A model generated the notes under the pieces. It did no database searches. It had not been told where the DNA came from and saw only the letters and a list, made by a program, of their open reading frames with translations. The translations under genes and the position numbers were made by a program. From contig NZ_CP109327.1 in NCBI RefSeq assembly GCF_035918155.1, positions 3,782,001 to 3,846,000 on the forward strand: DNA of 64,000 nt. Direction: 5' to 3'. Position 1 is the first letter of the stretch; each line of letters opens with the position of its first letter. Source of the DNA: Streptomyces sp. NBC_01591 (lineage in GTDB: Bacteria; Actinomycetota; Actinomycetes; Streptomycetales; Streptomycetaceae). Below are positions 49,173 through 58,033 of this stretch, piece by piece.

Positions 49173-50519
49173 TTACGCGGCGACCGGCACCCGCTCCGGC
49201 TCGGTCTCGCGCACCTCGTCGCCATCGACCGGGGAGGACGAGGCCGAGTTGTACGCGTCGTGGTCGAGGATCTTCTCGCGGGCCGCGACGATCACCGGGA
49301 CCAGCGCCTGACCTGCGACGTTCGTGGCGGTCCTCATCATGTCCAGGATCGGGTCGATGGCCATGAGCAGACCGACGCCCTCCAGCGGGAGGCCCAGCGT
49401 CGACAGCGTGAGGGTCAGCATGACCGTCGCACCGGTGAGACCGGCCGTGGCCGCCGAACCGATCACCGAGACGAACGCGATGAGGATGTAGTCACCGACG
49501 CCGAGCTGCACGTCGAAGATCTGCGCGATGAAGATCGCCGCCAGCGCCGGGTAGATCGCGGCGCAGCCGTCCATCTTGGTGGTGGCGCCGAACGGGACGG
49601 AGAAGGAGGCGTACTCCTTCGGAACGCCGAGGCGCTCGGTGACCTTCTGGGTGACCGGCATGGTGCCGACCGAGGAGCGGGAGACGAAGGCCAGCTGGAT
49701 CGCCGGCCAGGCGCCCTTGAAGAACTGCACCGGGCTGAGCTTGGCGACGGTGGCGAGCAGGAGCGGGTACACACCGAACAGCACCAGGGCGCAGCCGATG
49801 TAGACGTCGGCGGTGAACGTGGCGTACTTGCCGATCAGGTCCCAGCCGTAGTCGGCGATCGCGTAGCCGATGAGACCGACGGTGCCGATGGGGGCGAGGC
49901 GGATGACCCACCACAGGGCCTTCTGGAGGAGCTCCAGGACGGACTCGCTGAGGGTGAGGATCGGCTGGGCCTTCTCGCCGAGCTGGAGGGCGGCGATACC
50001 GGCGACGGCGGCCATGAAGACGATCTGCAGCACGTTCAGCTCGGTGAACGGCGTGATCACGTTGTCCGGGATGATGCCGGTGAGGAAGTCGAGCCAGGAG
50101 CCCGCGTGCTCCGGCAGCTTGCCGTCCTTCGGCGTGAGGCCCGTTCCGGAGCCCGGGTTGGTGATCAGGCCGATGGCGAGGCCGATGGCGACCGCGATCA
50201 GCGAGGTGATCATGAACCAGAGCAGGGTGCGGGTGGCCAGCCGGGCGGCGTTGTTGACCTTGCGCAGGTTGGTGATCGACACCAGGATCGCGAAGAAGAC
50301 GAGGGGCGCGACGGCCAGCTTCAGCAGCTGGACGAAGATGTGGCCGACCTTGTCGAGCGTGGTGTAGAGCCAGTCGATGTCGTACGTACGTGTGAGCCAG
50401 CCCAGTACGACACCGAGGACGAGACCGGCGACTATCTGGGCCCAGAACGGGACCTTGGGTATACGGAAACCGGAGCCGGACGGACTGCCGGCAGCGGTGG
50501 ACGCGGGGTTCGCGGACAC
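49173..50519 (-). CDS. Dicarboxylate/amino acid:cation symporter (DAACS), likely cystine uptake
   Basis: 448 aa from GTG 50519 (GGAG 7 nt upstream). About eight helices plus re-entrant loops; the DAACS signatures SRSSVGTMPVTQKV (near 270-283), GATTKMDGCAAIYPA and DPILDMMRTATNVAGQAL are clear. The family imports glutamate, dicarboxylates or cystine with Na+/H+. A cysteine-rich leader ORF and an attenuator hairpin immediately upstream make a cystine/cysteine transporter (TcyP-like) the best guess. Confidence 0.85.
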   Translation of the reverse strand: MSANPASTAAGSPSGSGFRIPKVPFWAQIVAGLVLGVVLGWLTRTYDIDWLYTTLDKVGHIFVQLLKLAVAPLVFFAILVSITNLRKVNNAARLATRTLLWFMITSLIAVAIGLAIGLITNPGSGTGLTPKDGKLPEHAGSWLDFLTGIIPDNVITPFTELNVLQIVFMAAVAGIAALQLGEKAQPILTLSESVLELLQKALWWVIRLAPIGTVGLIGYAIADYGWDLIGKYATFTADVYIGCALVLFGVYPLLLATVAKLSPVQFFKGAWPAIQLAFVSRSSVGTMPVTQKVTERLGVPKEYASFSVPFGATTKMDGCAAIYPALAAIFIAQIFDVQLGVGDYILIAFVSVIGSAATAGLTGATVMLTLTLSTLGLPLEGVGLLMAIDPILDMMRTATNVAGQALVPVIVAAREKILDHDAYNSASSSPVDGDEVRETEPERVPVAA

Positions 50520-50580
50520 GGACACACTCCAGATGTGACGCATCGGGGCGCACGGGGACGACTGTGCGGGGGACGGGGGT

Positions 50581-50608
50581 GCGGCGCCCGCGTCAGGGGC
50601 GGCGCCGC
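50581..50608 (-). promoter_or_regulatory. Attenuator-type hairpin between leader ORF and symporter
   Basis: GCGGCGCC (50581-50588) pairs perfectly with GGCGCCGC (50601-50608) across a 12-nt loop, starting 15 nt past the leader stop. Position suits a transcription attenuator or start-site masker. Confidence 0.55.
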
Positions 50609-50622
50609 TGCATGGTGCCGGT

Positions 50623-50730
50623 TCAGACGTTGCGGCAACAGACCGCGGACATACAGCGGCAGAGATCGACATGCAGGCGCTCCACGAGCGGGACGCTCGC
50701 GGCGAATTGATGGCGCACTGCTGTCTTCAT
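50623..50730 (-). CDS. Cysteine-rich leader peptide upstream of the symporter
   Basis: 35 codons from ATG 50730 to TGA 50623. The end is ERLHVDLCRCMSAVCCRNV, with four Cys within nine codons. ERLHVDL followed by R-C/M-SA-V is the pattern of the short 'putative leader peptides' found before sulfur-assimilation and transporter genes in actinobacteria. Ribosome progress through the Cys codons would sense charged Cys-tRNA and set the attenuator. No clear Shine-Dalgarno sequence, so the mRNA may be leaderless. Confidence 0.7.
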   Translation of the reverse strand: MKTAVRHQFAASVPLVERLHVDLCRCMSAVCCRNV

Positions 50731-50752
50731 GTCGAACACGTTAACACTTGAA

Positions 50753-50769
50753 CTTTGAGGAACTCAAAG
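50753..50769. promoter_or_regulatory. Palindrome CTTTGAG-GAA-CTCAAAG upstream of the leader ORF
   Basis: A perfect 7+3+7 palindrome, 22 bp before the leader ATG, in an AT-rich promoter region. Likely operator. Confidence 0.55.
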
Positions 50770-50837
50770 CTCTTCTTTGACCTCGCTTGCCCGACGCCAC
50801 CGCCGCCACCACGCTCCGGAGCCCTGCGGGAACGACA

Positions 50838-50877
50838 AAACCCCAGTACAGGAGCGGACGCTCCGGCGCTGGGGTTT
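50838..50877 (-). terminator. Terminator after the DUF4229 gene
   Basis: AAACCCCAG and CTGGGGTTT enclose an inner GGAGCG/CGCTCC hairpin; on the minus strand it ends in a T run. About 73 nt past the stop. Confidence 0.75.
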
Positions 50878-50949
50878 CGAACGGAAACAGTGCGGATGTG
50901 AGGAAGCTTACGTAGCCCTTACGCAGCCCTCACGTCGTCGTCACTGTCG

Positions 50950-51246
50950 TCACGGGGTGACGTGGTCCTCGCGGGTCCGGTTCGCCTCAAGGCGCTCCTT
51001 GGCGCGGTCGACCGTGGACACGATCTGCTCGGACATCTCGTCGCGCTGCTTGCGCAGCAGCACGTAGCTGAGCGGCGCGGACAGGACCAGGGCGAGCAGA
51101 ATCACCCAGACGAGATTGGAGCCGTTCGTCCCGGAGGGCAGCAGGCCGAAGTGGACGGCCACGGCTGCGACGGCGAAGCAGCCGACGAAGATACTGAGGC
51201 GCATCGCGGTGTACCGAATTGTCGCGCTCGGCTTGGCAGCGGACAC
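50950..51246 (-). CDS. DUF4229 small membrane protein
   Basis: 98 aa from GTG 51246 (GAGAGAGAGG upstream). Two membrane helices (LSIFVGCFAVAAVAVHFGLL and LVWVILLALVLSAPLSYVLL) are followed by a basic/acidic helix (RDEMSEQIVSTVDRAKERLE). Conserved near menaquinone genes in streptomycetes; function unknown. Confidence 0.8.
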   Translation of the reverse strand: MSAAKPSATIRYTAMRLSIFVGCFAVAAVAVHFGLLPSGTNGSNLVWVILLALVLSAPLSYVLLRKQRDEMSEQIVSTVDRAKERLEANRTREDHVTP

Positions 51247-51356
51247 AGTTGGCCTCTCTCTCAACGTATGACGGTCCTTCGATCCTGCCCGACCAGTGAA
51301 GCATGCCCCGGAATCGATCAGTTCGGAGGGCTCCACCAAAGGAGGCGGGACGCGCT

Positions 51357-51884
51357 TCAGCGGCCGAGCGGCAGCAGCATGATGATGTCGTCGCGGTCGT
51401 CCCCGTCGGCCACCCGGATCGCGTCGGGCACCCGCCCGACCTCCTTGTATCCGCACGAGGCGTAGAACGTGTCGACGCCGGTACCGCCGCGGCAGGTGAG
51501 CCGGACGGCCTCGATCCCGTCGATCCCGCGGGCCGCCTGCGCCGCGGCGTCCATGAGGTCGCGGCCGTACCCCTTGCCCTGGTGGCGGGGGTGGACCATC
51601 ACCGTGTAGAGCCAGAGCCAGTGGGTCATGAGCCGGTGGGTGTTGAGGGCGAGGAAGGCCGTGGCGGCGACGGCGCCCTCCTCGTCGCGGCCGATCAGCA
51701 GGCGGGTGCGCCCCTCGGCCATGGCGACCAGATGCTTGACCAGCTCGGGCCGGACGTCGTCGGTCGTGACGGGCGGTACGAAGCCGACCGCGCCGTCCGC
51801 GTTGGAGACATCGGTCCACAGCTCGGCGATGCCGTCCCGCAGGGTGCGGTCGAACTTGGGGTCCAGCTCAAAAGTAAGCGCCAT
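51357..51884 (-). CDS. GNAT acetyltransferase
   Basis: 175 aa. The acetyl-CoA loop is in YTVMVHPRHQGKGYGRDLMD (near 92-111), with later RLTCRGGTGVDTFYASCGY typical of a GNAT C-terminus. The N-terminal region (ELWTDVSNADGAVGFV) fits the same family. Substrate unknown. Monocistronic, between the mqnE terminator and DUF4229. Confidence 0.85.
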   Translation of the reverse strand: MALTFELDPKFDRTLRDGIAELWTDVSNADGAVGFVPPVTTDDVRPELVKHLVAMAEGRTRLLIGRDEEGAVAATAFLALNTHRLMTHWLWLYTVMVHPRHQGKGYGRDLMDAAAQAARGIDGIEAVRLTCRGGTGVDTFYASCGYKEVGRVPDAIRVADGDDRDDIIMLLPLGR

Positions 51885-51941
51885 AAGTGCAGATTAACTA
51901 TTACCGACCGACGGCCTCAAACCATGTCCAGCACGCGAGAA

Positions 51942-51964
51942 AGCCCCGGCCGAAGGCCGGGGCT
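51942..51964 (-). terminator. Terminator after mqnE
   Basis: AGCCCCGGCC-GAA-GGCCGGGGCT, 10 bp, 34 nt past the mqnE stop. Confidence 0.8.
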
Positions 51965-51997
51965 CCCGTAACACCTGAGCTGCCAGGGCCTCGCGGG

Positions 51998-53161
51998 TCA
52001 GACGCGCATCGGCTGCGGCGACTCGCGCCGCCCGGCGTCCGGGCCCGGGTACTCGCGGATGATCTCGTACCGCGTGTTGCGCTCGACGGGCCGGAAGCCC
52101 GCGTCACGGATCAGGTCCAGCAGGTCCTCGCGGCCCAGCTTGTTCGGCGTGCCGTAGTTGTCCGCGTCGTGCGTGATCTTGTACTCGACGACCGAGCCGT
52201 CCATGTCGTCCGCACCGTGCTGGAGCGCGAGCTGGGCGGTCTGCACGCCGTGCATCACCCAGAAGACCTTGACGTGCGGGACGTTGTCGAAGAGCAGCCG
52301 CGAGACCGCGAAGGTCTTCAGCGCCTCGGCGCCGGTCGCCATCGTCGTGCGCGCCTGGAGCTTGTTGCGAACCTTGCCGTCCTTCATGTCCACGAAGTCG
52401 TGCTGGTAGCGCAGCGGGATGAAGACCTGGAAGCCACCGGTCTCGTCCTGGAGCTCACGCAGCCGCAGCACGTGGTCGACGCGGTGCCGGGGCTCCTCGA
52501 TGTGCCCGTACAGCATGGTCGCCGGGGTCTTGAGCCCCTTCTCGTGCGCCAGGCGGTGGATGCGCGACCAGTCCTCCCAGTGGGTGGCGTGGTCCACGAT
52601 GTGCCGGCGGACCTCCCAGTCGAAGATCTCCGCGCCGCCGCCGGTCAGCGACTCCAGACCGGCCTCGATCAGCTCGTCCAGGATCTCGGAGGCCGAGAGC
52701 CCGGAGATGGTCTCGAAGTGGTGGATCTCGGTGGCGGTGAACGCCTTGAGGGAGACCTGCGGCAGGGCTTCCTTCAGCGCGCTCAGCGAGCGCGGGTAGT
52801 AACGCCACGGCAGGGTGGGGTGCAGCCCGTTGACGATGTGCAGCTCGGTGAGGTTCTCGCCCTCCATCGCCTTCGCGAGGCGGACGGCCTCCTCGATGCG
52901 CATGGTGTACGCGTCCTTCTCGCCCGGCTTGCGCTGGAACGAGCAGTAGGCGCACGACGCGGTGCACACGTTGGTCATGTTGAGGTGCCGGTTGACGTTG
53001 AAGTGCACGACGTCGCCGTTCTTACGCGTCCGCACCTCGTGCGCCAGGCCGCCGAGCCAGGCCAGGTCGTCCGACTCGTAGAGGGCGATGCCGTCCTCAC
53101 GGGTCAGCCGCTCCCCTGCGCGGACCTTCTCCTCCAGCTCGCGCTTGAGCCCGACGTCCAT
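51998..53161 (-). CDS. mqnE: Aminofutalosine synthase (radical SAM)
   Basis: 387 aa. The radical-SAM cluster is CTASCAYC (Cys 66, 70, 73). NRHLNMTNVC before it, GGGAEIFDWEVRRHIVD, and GHIEEPRHRVDHVLRLREL are hallmarks of MqnE. It joins chorismate-derived 3-carboxyvinyl benzoate to SAM to give aminofutalosine in the futalosine menaquinone pathway. ATG 53161 gives MDVGLKRELE, the expected start. Neighbours ubiX, mqnP and mqnL complete later steps. Confidence 0.93.
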   Translation of the reverse strand: MDVGLKRELEEKVRAGERLTREDGIALYESDDLAWLGGLAHEVRTRKNGDVVHFNVNRHLNMTNVCTASCAYCSFQRKPGEKDAYTMRIEEAVRLAKAMEGENLTELHIVNGLHPTLPWRYYPRSLSALKEALPQVSLKAFTATEIHHFETISGLSASEILDELIEAGLESLTGGGAEIFDWEVRRHIVDHATHWEDWSRIHRLAHEKGLKTPATMLYGHIEEPRHRVDHVLRLRELQDETGGFQVFIPLRYQHDFVDMKDGKVRNKLQARTTMATGAEALKTFAVSRLLFDNVPHVKVFWVMHGVQTAQLALQHGADDMDGSVVEYKITHDADNYGTPNKLGREDLLDLIRDAGFRPVERNTRYEIIREYPGPDAGRRESPQPMRV

Positions 53162-53258
53162 GCGGCTGCCTCCCAGTTGTCGACGTGCTGTGCGTTTCCC
53201 GGTGACCGTTGATACCGGGCGAAACCCCCGGTCACCCGGGGGCTCCACCACGTTACGC

Positions 53259-53732
53259 CTACGACTCGTCGGGAAGTTCCCCGACCCGGTTCTCCCACTT
53301 GGTGGAGAGCACGATCGTGGTACGGGTGCGCGAGACGCCCCTCGTACCGCTGAGCCGGCGGATCGTCTTCTCCAGGCCGTCCACGTCACCGACGCGCACC
53401 TTGAGCATGTACGAGTCGTCGCCCGCGATGAACCAGGCGTCCTCGATCTCCGCGAGATCCTTCAGCCGACGCGCCACGTCCTCGTGATCGGCCGCGTCGG
53501 AGAGCGAGATGCCGATCAGGGCCGTGACCCCGAGCCCCAGGGACGCAGCGTCGACGGTGGCGCGGTAGCCGGTGATGACACCGGCGGTTTCCAGCCGGTT
53601 GATGCGGTCGGTGACGCTGGGCCCGGAGAGCCCGACGAGCCGTCCCAGCTCGGCGTACGAGGCCCTGCCGTTCTCCCTGAGGGCCTGGATGAGCTGCCTG
53701 TCCACCGCGTCCATGTGACTGGAACCTTCCAT
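53259..53732 (-). CDS. Lrp/AsnC-family regulator
   Basis: 157 aa (ATG 53732; ATG 53714 is an alternative). HTH at ~10-55 (RQLIQALRENGRASYAELGR, GLSGPSVTDRINRLETAGVI), RAM ligand domain after it (WFIAGDDSYMLKVRVGDVDGL). It lies directly upstream of mqnE on the same strand and may act as an amino-acid-responsive regulator; a link to menaquinone genes is only positional. Confidence 0.88.
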   Translation of the reverse strand: MEGSSHMDAVDRQLIQALRENGRASYAELGRLVGLSGPSVTDRINRLETAGVITGYRATVDAASLGLGVTALIGISLSDAADHEDVARRLKDLAEIEDAWFIAGDDSYMLKVRVGDVDGLEKTIRRLSGTRGVSRTRTTIVLSTKWENRVGELPDES

Positions 53733-53846
53733 TGTTCAGCAGTATCGCGAGTTTACGTGTAGAATCTAAGGCACGCAGGCTTCATCGCCTGCAAATCTTT
53801 CCGAACATCCAAAAAATGCTTTCGAATCTTCAGGAGTGAGAACACC

Positions 53847-53981
53847 GTGTACTCGATCGAGATGGCCTACGCCCGGATGCGCGAGCTGCAGGACCTGGCC
53901 AACCGCTCGCGTGCCCACCAGCCCGCCGCCGCGCACCGGGTCGACCGGACCCGCAAGCCGCGCACCATGAAGAAGCGCTGA
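53847..53981 (+). CDS. Short conserved basic protein
   Basis: 44 aa from GTG 53847 with AGGAG 9 nt upstream. Begins MYSIEMAYARMRELQDLAN, ends RTRKPRTMKKR. A helix followed by a very basic tail suggests RNA or ribosome contact. Small proteins of this kind are conserved at the same place in streptomycetes. It is divergent from Lrp and convergent with ubiX (8 bp apart). Confidence 0.65.
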   Translation: MYSIEMAYARMRELQDLANRSRAHQPAAAHRVDRTRKPRTMKKR

Positions 53982-53989
53982 CCACAGCC

Positions 53990-54661
53990 TCAGAGGCTGT
54001 CGCGGGAGCCGCCACCGAGCTCTCCCTCCCACCGGCGGTACAGGTCGTGCGGCACCCCGGCCGCGTCCAGTACCCGCCCGGCGACGAAGTCCACCAGATC
54101 CTGGATGTGCGTCGCCCCCGCGTAGAACGCCGGAGAGGCGGGCAGCACCACGGCGCCCGCCTCGTCCAGGCTCACCAGATGCTTCAACGTCTGCCCGTTC
54201 AGCGGAGTCTCCCGCACCGCGACGACCAGCTTCCGCCGCTCCTTGAGCGTCACGCTCGCGGCCCGCTGGAGCAGATCCTTCGAGAGCCCGAGCGCCACTC
54301 CGGCCACACAGGCCGTCGAGGCCGGAACGATCAGCATCCCCTTCGCCGGGTACGACCCCGAGGACGGTCCCGCCGCGAGATCGCCGGCTGCCCAGTGGCG
54401 GACGCCCTCGACGTCCACGTCGAAGCTGTGCGGCTTCCCGTCCGCCCCGCGCGCCAGCCAGCTGCGCAGATCCTCCTGCCAGTGCCCGTCGCGGAACGCG
54501 ATCCCGGTCTCGTCCAGCAGTGTCAGCCGTGAGGCCCGGCTCACCACCAGATCGACGCTCTCCCCCGCGGCCAGCAGACCGCGCAGCACGGCGGCGGCGA
54601 AAGGGGTGCCCGAAGCGCCTGAAACCCCGACAATCCAAGGCTGCCGCTGGTGCTGACTCAC
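53990..54661 (-). CDS. ubiX: Flavin prenyltransferase (UbiX/MqnM-type)
   Basis: 223 aa from GTG 54661; GTG 54679 is an alternative. IVGVSGASGTPFAAAVLRGL (10-29) is the family's FMN-binding start, and later KGMLIVPASTACVAGVALG and LVVAVRETPLNGQTLKHLV are diagnostic. It makes the prenylated FMN cofactor needed by the UbiD-type decarboxylase encoded at 56363-57820, in the late menaquinone (futalosine) pathway. Confidence 0.9.
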   Translation of the reverse strand: MSQHQRQPWIVGVSGASGTPFAAAVLRGLLAAGESVDLVVSRASRLTLLDETGIAFRDGHWQEDLRSWLARGADGKPHSFDVDVEGVRHWAAGDLAAGPSSGSYPAKGMLIVPASTACVAGVALGLSKDLLQRAASVTLKERRKLVVAVRETPLNGQTLKHLVSLDEAGAVVLPASPAFYAGATHIQDLVDFVAGRVLDAAGVPHDLYRRWEGELGGGSRDSL

Positions 54662-54794
54662 TGAAGTCCCGGAATCCACACACCTGAGCCTATCCGGCGG
54701 TACGAAACCGGAACTGAGTAAGGTGCCTCGGGCGTTCCAGGGGTGGGGACAGGGACGACGACAGGAAACGACTGGGGACGGCAGGGGGGGCACG

Positions 54795-55418
54795 ATGGCC
54801 GCATCGTCGGATCGGTCCGCGTCGGCGTGGAGTGCGGGCGGCCGCGCGAAGACCGCGGCCAAGCTGATGCTGGGCTGGGTGGCGTTCCTCTGGCTGCTCG
54901 AAGTCGTCGACGCCTCGATGGGCCACTCGCTGGACACGTTCGGGATCGAGCCCCGCCGGGCCGGCGAGCTGCTGGACGTGGTGCCCGCGTCCTTCATCCA
55001 CTTCGGCTTCGGCCATGTCGCCTCCAACAGCGTGCCGCTGCTGGTCTTCGGCTTCCTCGCCGCGCTGAGCGGCGTCCGCAGATTCGCCGCCGTGGCCGCG
55101 ATGATCATCGTGGTCGACGGGCTCGGCGTCTGGCTGGTCTCACCGAGCGGTTCCAACACGGCGGGCGCGTCCGGCCTGGTCTTCGGCCTCTTCGGCTATC
55201 TGCTCGTCCGGGGTTTCGTCGACCGCAGAGTGCTCGACATCGGCGCCGGCCTGGTGATCGGCGCGATATGGGGCTCGTCGATCCTGGTGGGGCTCTCCCC
55301 CGCCAACACCTCGGTGAGCTGGCAGGGCCATCTGTTCGGGCTGGCGGCGGGCGTGGCAGCGGCGTTCGTCTTCCGCCGCCGGAGCGAGGCGACGCCCGCC
55401 CGACCGCTCATGCCGTAG
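54795..55418 (+). CDS. Rhomboid-family intramembrane serine protease
   Basis: 207 aa from ATG 54795 (poly-G ribosome site). About six helices; the catalytic Ser is in GASGLVFG (S126) and the His in WQGHLFGLAAG (H179). HFGFGHVASNSVPLL (H74, N78) is the conserved helix-2 motif. It cuts substrates inside the membrane; target unknown. It is divergent from ubiX and convergent with mqnP. Confidence 0.88.
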   Translation: MAASSDRSASAWSAGGRAKTAAKLMLGWVAFLWLLEVVDASMGHSLDTFGIEPRRAGELLDVVPASFIHFGFGHVASNSVPLLVFGFLAALSGVRRFAAVAAMIIVVDGLGVWLVSPSGSNTAGASGLVFGLFGYLLVRGFVDRRVLDIGAGLVIGAIWGSSILVGLSPANTSVSWQGHLFGLAAGVAAAFVFRRRSEATPARPLMP

Positions 55419-55448
55419 GGGCGATCCCTGCAGGGCCTGTCCGGCGGA

Positions 55449-56366
55449 TCAGGCCGTCAGGCCCCGCACCAGCAGGTCCAACAGCGCGCACGCGAAGAGC
55501 GCGATCCCGATGAACCCGTTGACCGAGAAGAACGCCCGGTTCAGCCGGGACAGATCGTGCGGCCGCACCACCCGGTGCTCGTACACGAACGCGACGGCGA
55601 CGATCACCATGCCGATCCAGTAGAACAGCCCGGCCTCCGTGGCCAGCCCGAACCAGACCAGCAGCCCGGTCGTCACCACATGGCAGACCCGCGCTCCCCA
55701 CAGCGCGGCCGGGATGCCGAACCGGGCCGGCACCGAGAGCACCCCGTGCGCCCGGTCCGCCTGGACGTCCTGGCAGCCGAAGATCAGGTCGAAGCCGCCG
55801 ATCCAGATCCCGACCGCGAGACCGAGGATCACCGCGTCCCACGACCAGCTGCCGGTCACCGCCAGCCAGGCACCGACCGGCCCTATGGCCTGCGCGAGAC
55901 CGAGGATGGCGTGCGGGAAGTGGGTGAACCGCTTCCCGTACGGATAGACCACCATCGGCACGACGGCGACCGGCGCGAGCGCCAGACAGAGCGGGTTCAG
56001 CAGCGCGGCCGCGCCGAGGAAGAGGACGACGGCGACGAGCGCCCCCGTCCACGCCGACCTCACCGAGACCGCCCCGGTGACCAGCTCCCGGCTCGCGGTG
56101 CGCGGGTTACGGGCGTCGATCTCCCGGTCGATGATCCGGTTGCAGGCCATCGCGAACGTCCGCAGCCCCACCATCGCGATGGTGACGAGCAGCAGGGTGT
56201 CCCAGTGGATGGACTTGTCCGCCTGGAACATCGCGGTCAGGGCGGCGATGTACGCGAAGGGCAGCGCGAAGACCGAGTGCTCGATCATCACGAGCCGCAG
56301 GAACGCCTTGACCTTGCTGTTCGGTTGTACGGGCCCTGAGCCCAGTGCTGCTTCGGCGGCGCTCAC
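55449..56366 (-). CDS. mqnP: Menaquinone prenyltransferase (UbiA family, MqnP)
   Basis: 305 aa from GTG 56366, which overlaps the mqnL stop (GTGA). Nine hydrophobic helices; the two Asp-rich motifs are NRIIDREIDARNPRTASREL (~76-95) and DLIFGCQDVQADRAHG (~198-213). It attaches the polyprenyl chain to the naphthoquinone ring precursor in the membrane. Context with mqnL and ubiX supports the futalosine-pathway role. Confidence 0.92.
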   Translation of the reverse strand: MSAAEAALGSGPVQPNSKVKAFLRLVMIEHSVFALPFAYIAALTAMFQADKSIHWDTLLLVTIAMVGLRTFAMACNRIIDREIDARNPRTASRELVTGAVSVRSAWTGALVAVVLFLGAAALLNPLCLALAPVAVVPMVVYPYGKRFTHFPHAILGLAQAIGPVGAWLAVTGSWSWDAVILGLAVGIWIGGFDLIFGCQDVQADRAHGVLSVPARFGIPAALWGARVCHVVTTGLLVWFGLATEAGLFYWIGMVIVAVAFVYEHRVVRPHDLSRLNRAFFSVNGFIGIALFACALLDLLVRGLTA

Positions 56367-57820
56367 AGTCCGTATTCCTTCCACCGGCGGTCGACCTTCG
56401 CCGCCGTCTCCGGGTCGGACTCGACCATGTCCGGCCAGCCCCCGTCCCGGGTGTAACCCTCCTCGGGCCACTTCTTCGTCGCGTCGATGCCCGCCTTGCC
56501 GCCCCAGAACTGCTGGTAGGAGGCGTGGTCGAGATGGTCGACGGGCCCCTCGGCGACCGTCAGGTCGCGCGCGTAGTCCGTGTTGCCGAGCGCCCGCCAG
56601 GCCACCTCGTGCAGATCGTGGACGTCGCAGTCGGAGTCCACGACCACGATCAGCTTGGTCAGCGACATCATGTGCGCACCCCAGATGGCGCTCATCACCT
56701 TCTGGGCGTGCTTCGGGTACTTCTTGTCGATCGAGACGATCGCGCAGTTGTGGAAGCCGCCCGCCTCCGGCAGGTGGTAGTCCACGATGTCCGGCACGAT
56801 GATCTTGAGGAGCGGCAGGAAGAACCGCTCGGTGGCCCGCCCCAGCGGCCCGTCCTCGGTCGGCGGCCGGCCCACCACGATCGACTGCAGCAGCGGACGC
56901 TTGCGCATGGTCACGCAGTCGATGGTCAGCGCGGGGAACGGTTCCTGCGGCGTGTAGAAGCCGGTGTGGTCGCCGAACGGCCCCTCGGGAAGCATCTCCC
57001 CGGGCTCCAGCCACCCCTCGATGACGACCTCGGCCTGCGCCGGGACCTGGAGCGGCACGGTCTTGCAGTCGACCATCTCGATCCGCTTGCCCTGGATGAA
57101 CCCGGCGAAGAGGTACTCGTCGATGTCCCCCGGCAGCGGCGCGGTGGAGGCGTACGTCACCGCGGGCGGCGCGCCGAACGCGATGGCGACCGGCAGCCGC
57201 TCGCCGCGCTTGGCGGCGACCTGGTAGTGGTTGCGGCTGTCCTTGTGGATCTGCCAGTGCATCCCGATGGTGCGGCGGTCGTGACGCTGGAGCCGGTACA
57301 GCCCCAGGTTCCGTACGCCGGTCTCCGGGTGCTTGGTGTGGGTGAGCCCCAGGTTGAAGAAGGAGCCGCCGTCCTCGGGCCAGGTGAAGAGCGCGGGCAG
57401 CCGGTCCAGGTCCACGTCGTCGCCGGTGAGGACGACCTCCTGCACCGGGGCGCTCTCCTGCTTCACCTTCTTCGGCGGCACGTGCACCATCGAGCCGAGC
57501 TTGCCGAAGGCCTCCCGCACCCCGACGAAGCCGTGCGGCAGCTCCGGCTTGAGGAGCCCGCCGATCTTGTCGCTGATGTCGGCGTACGACTTCAGTCCGA
57601 GCGCCTTGAGCAGCCGCTTGTCGGTCCCGAAGACGTTCATGGCCAGGGGCATCGAGGACCCCTTGACGTTCTCGAAGAGCAGCGCGGGGCCGCCCGCCTT
57701 GTTCACCCGGTCGACGATCTCGCCGACCTCCAGGTAGGGGTCGACCTCGGCCTTGATGCGCTTGAGCTCGCCCTCGCGCTCCAGGGCCCGGAGGAGGGAA
57801 CGAAGATCGTCGTAAGCCAT
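56363..57820 (-). CDS. mqnL: UbiD-family decarboxylase of menaquinone synthesis (MqnL)
   Basis: 485 aa. The UbiD fold is clear: MAYDDLRSLLRALEREGELK at the start, a central PEGPFGDHTGFYTP segment (catalytic Glu-Arg-Glu region) and AIVSIDKKYPKHAQKVMSAI. It uses prenylated FMN from UbiX to decarboxylate 1,4-dihydroxy-6-naphthoate intermediates. It overlaps mqnP by GTGA, so these two are one operon. Confidence 0.92.
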   Translation of the reverse strand: MAYDDLRSLLRALEREGELKRIKAEVDPYLEVGEIVDRVNKAGGPALLFENVKGSSMPLAMNVFGTDKRLLKALGLKSYADISDKIGGLLKPELPHGFVGVREAFGKLGSMVHVPPKKVKQESAPVQEVVLTGDDVDLDRLPALFTWPEDGGSFFNLGLTHTKHPETGVRNLGLYRLQRHDRRTIGMHWQIHKDSRNHYQVAAKRGERLPVAIAFGAPPAVTYASTAPLPGDIDEYLFAGFIQGKRIEMVDCKTVPLQVPAQAEVVIEGWLEPGEMLPEGPFGDHTGFYTPQEPFPALTIDCVTMRKRPLLQSIVVGRPPTEDGPLGRATERFFLPLLKIIVPDIVDYHLPEAGGFHNCAIVSIDKKYPKHAQKVMSAIWGAHMMSLTKLIVVVDSDCDVHDLHEVAWRALGNTDYARDLTVAEGPVDHLDHASYQQFWGGKAGIDATKKWPEEGYTRDGGWPDMVESDPETAAKVDRRWKEYGL

Positions 57821-58033
57821 GCCGTCCAGTTTGTCATCCCCGCTTGCCGTGGCTGCCGGGGCTCCCCCACCCCGGCCGTCGGCCGCCGCCCCCGCACACC
57901 GGGAATCCGGCGGCCCGGCCTGCTCGCCGCCGGTTCCGCCCGCTCACCGTGGTATGTCACCGACACCGGTTACTCTGGGCCCGAACCGGGGCGGGACAAG
58001 CCCCGCCAACTCTCCGCAGGGGGACCTTTCATC

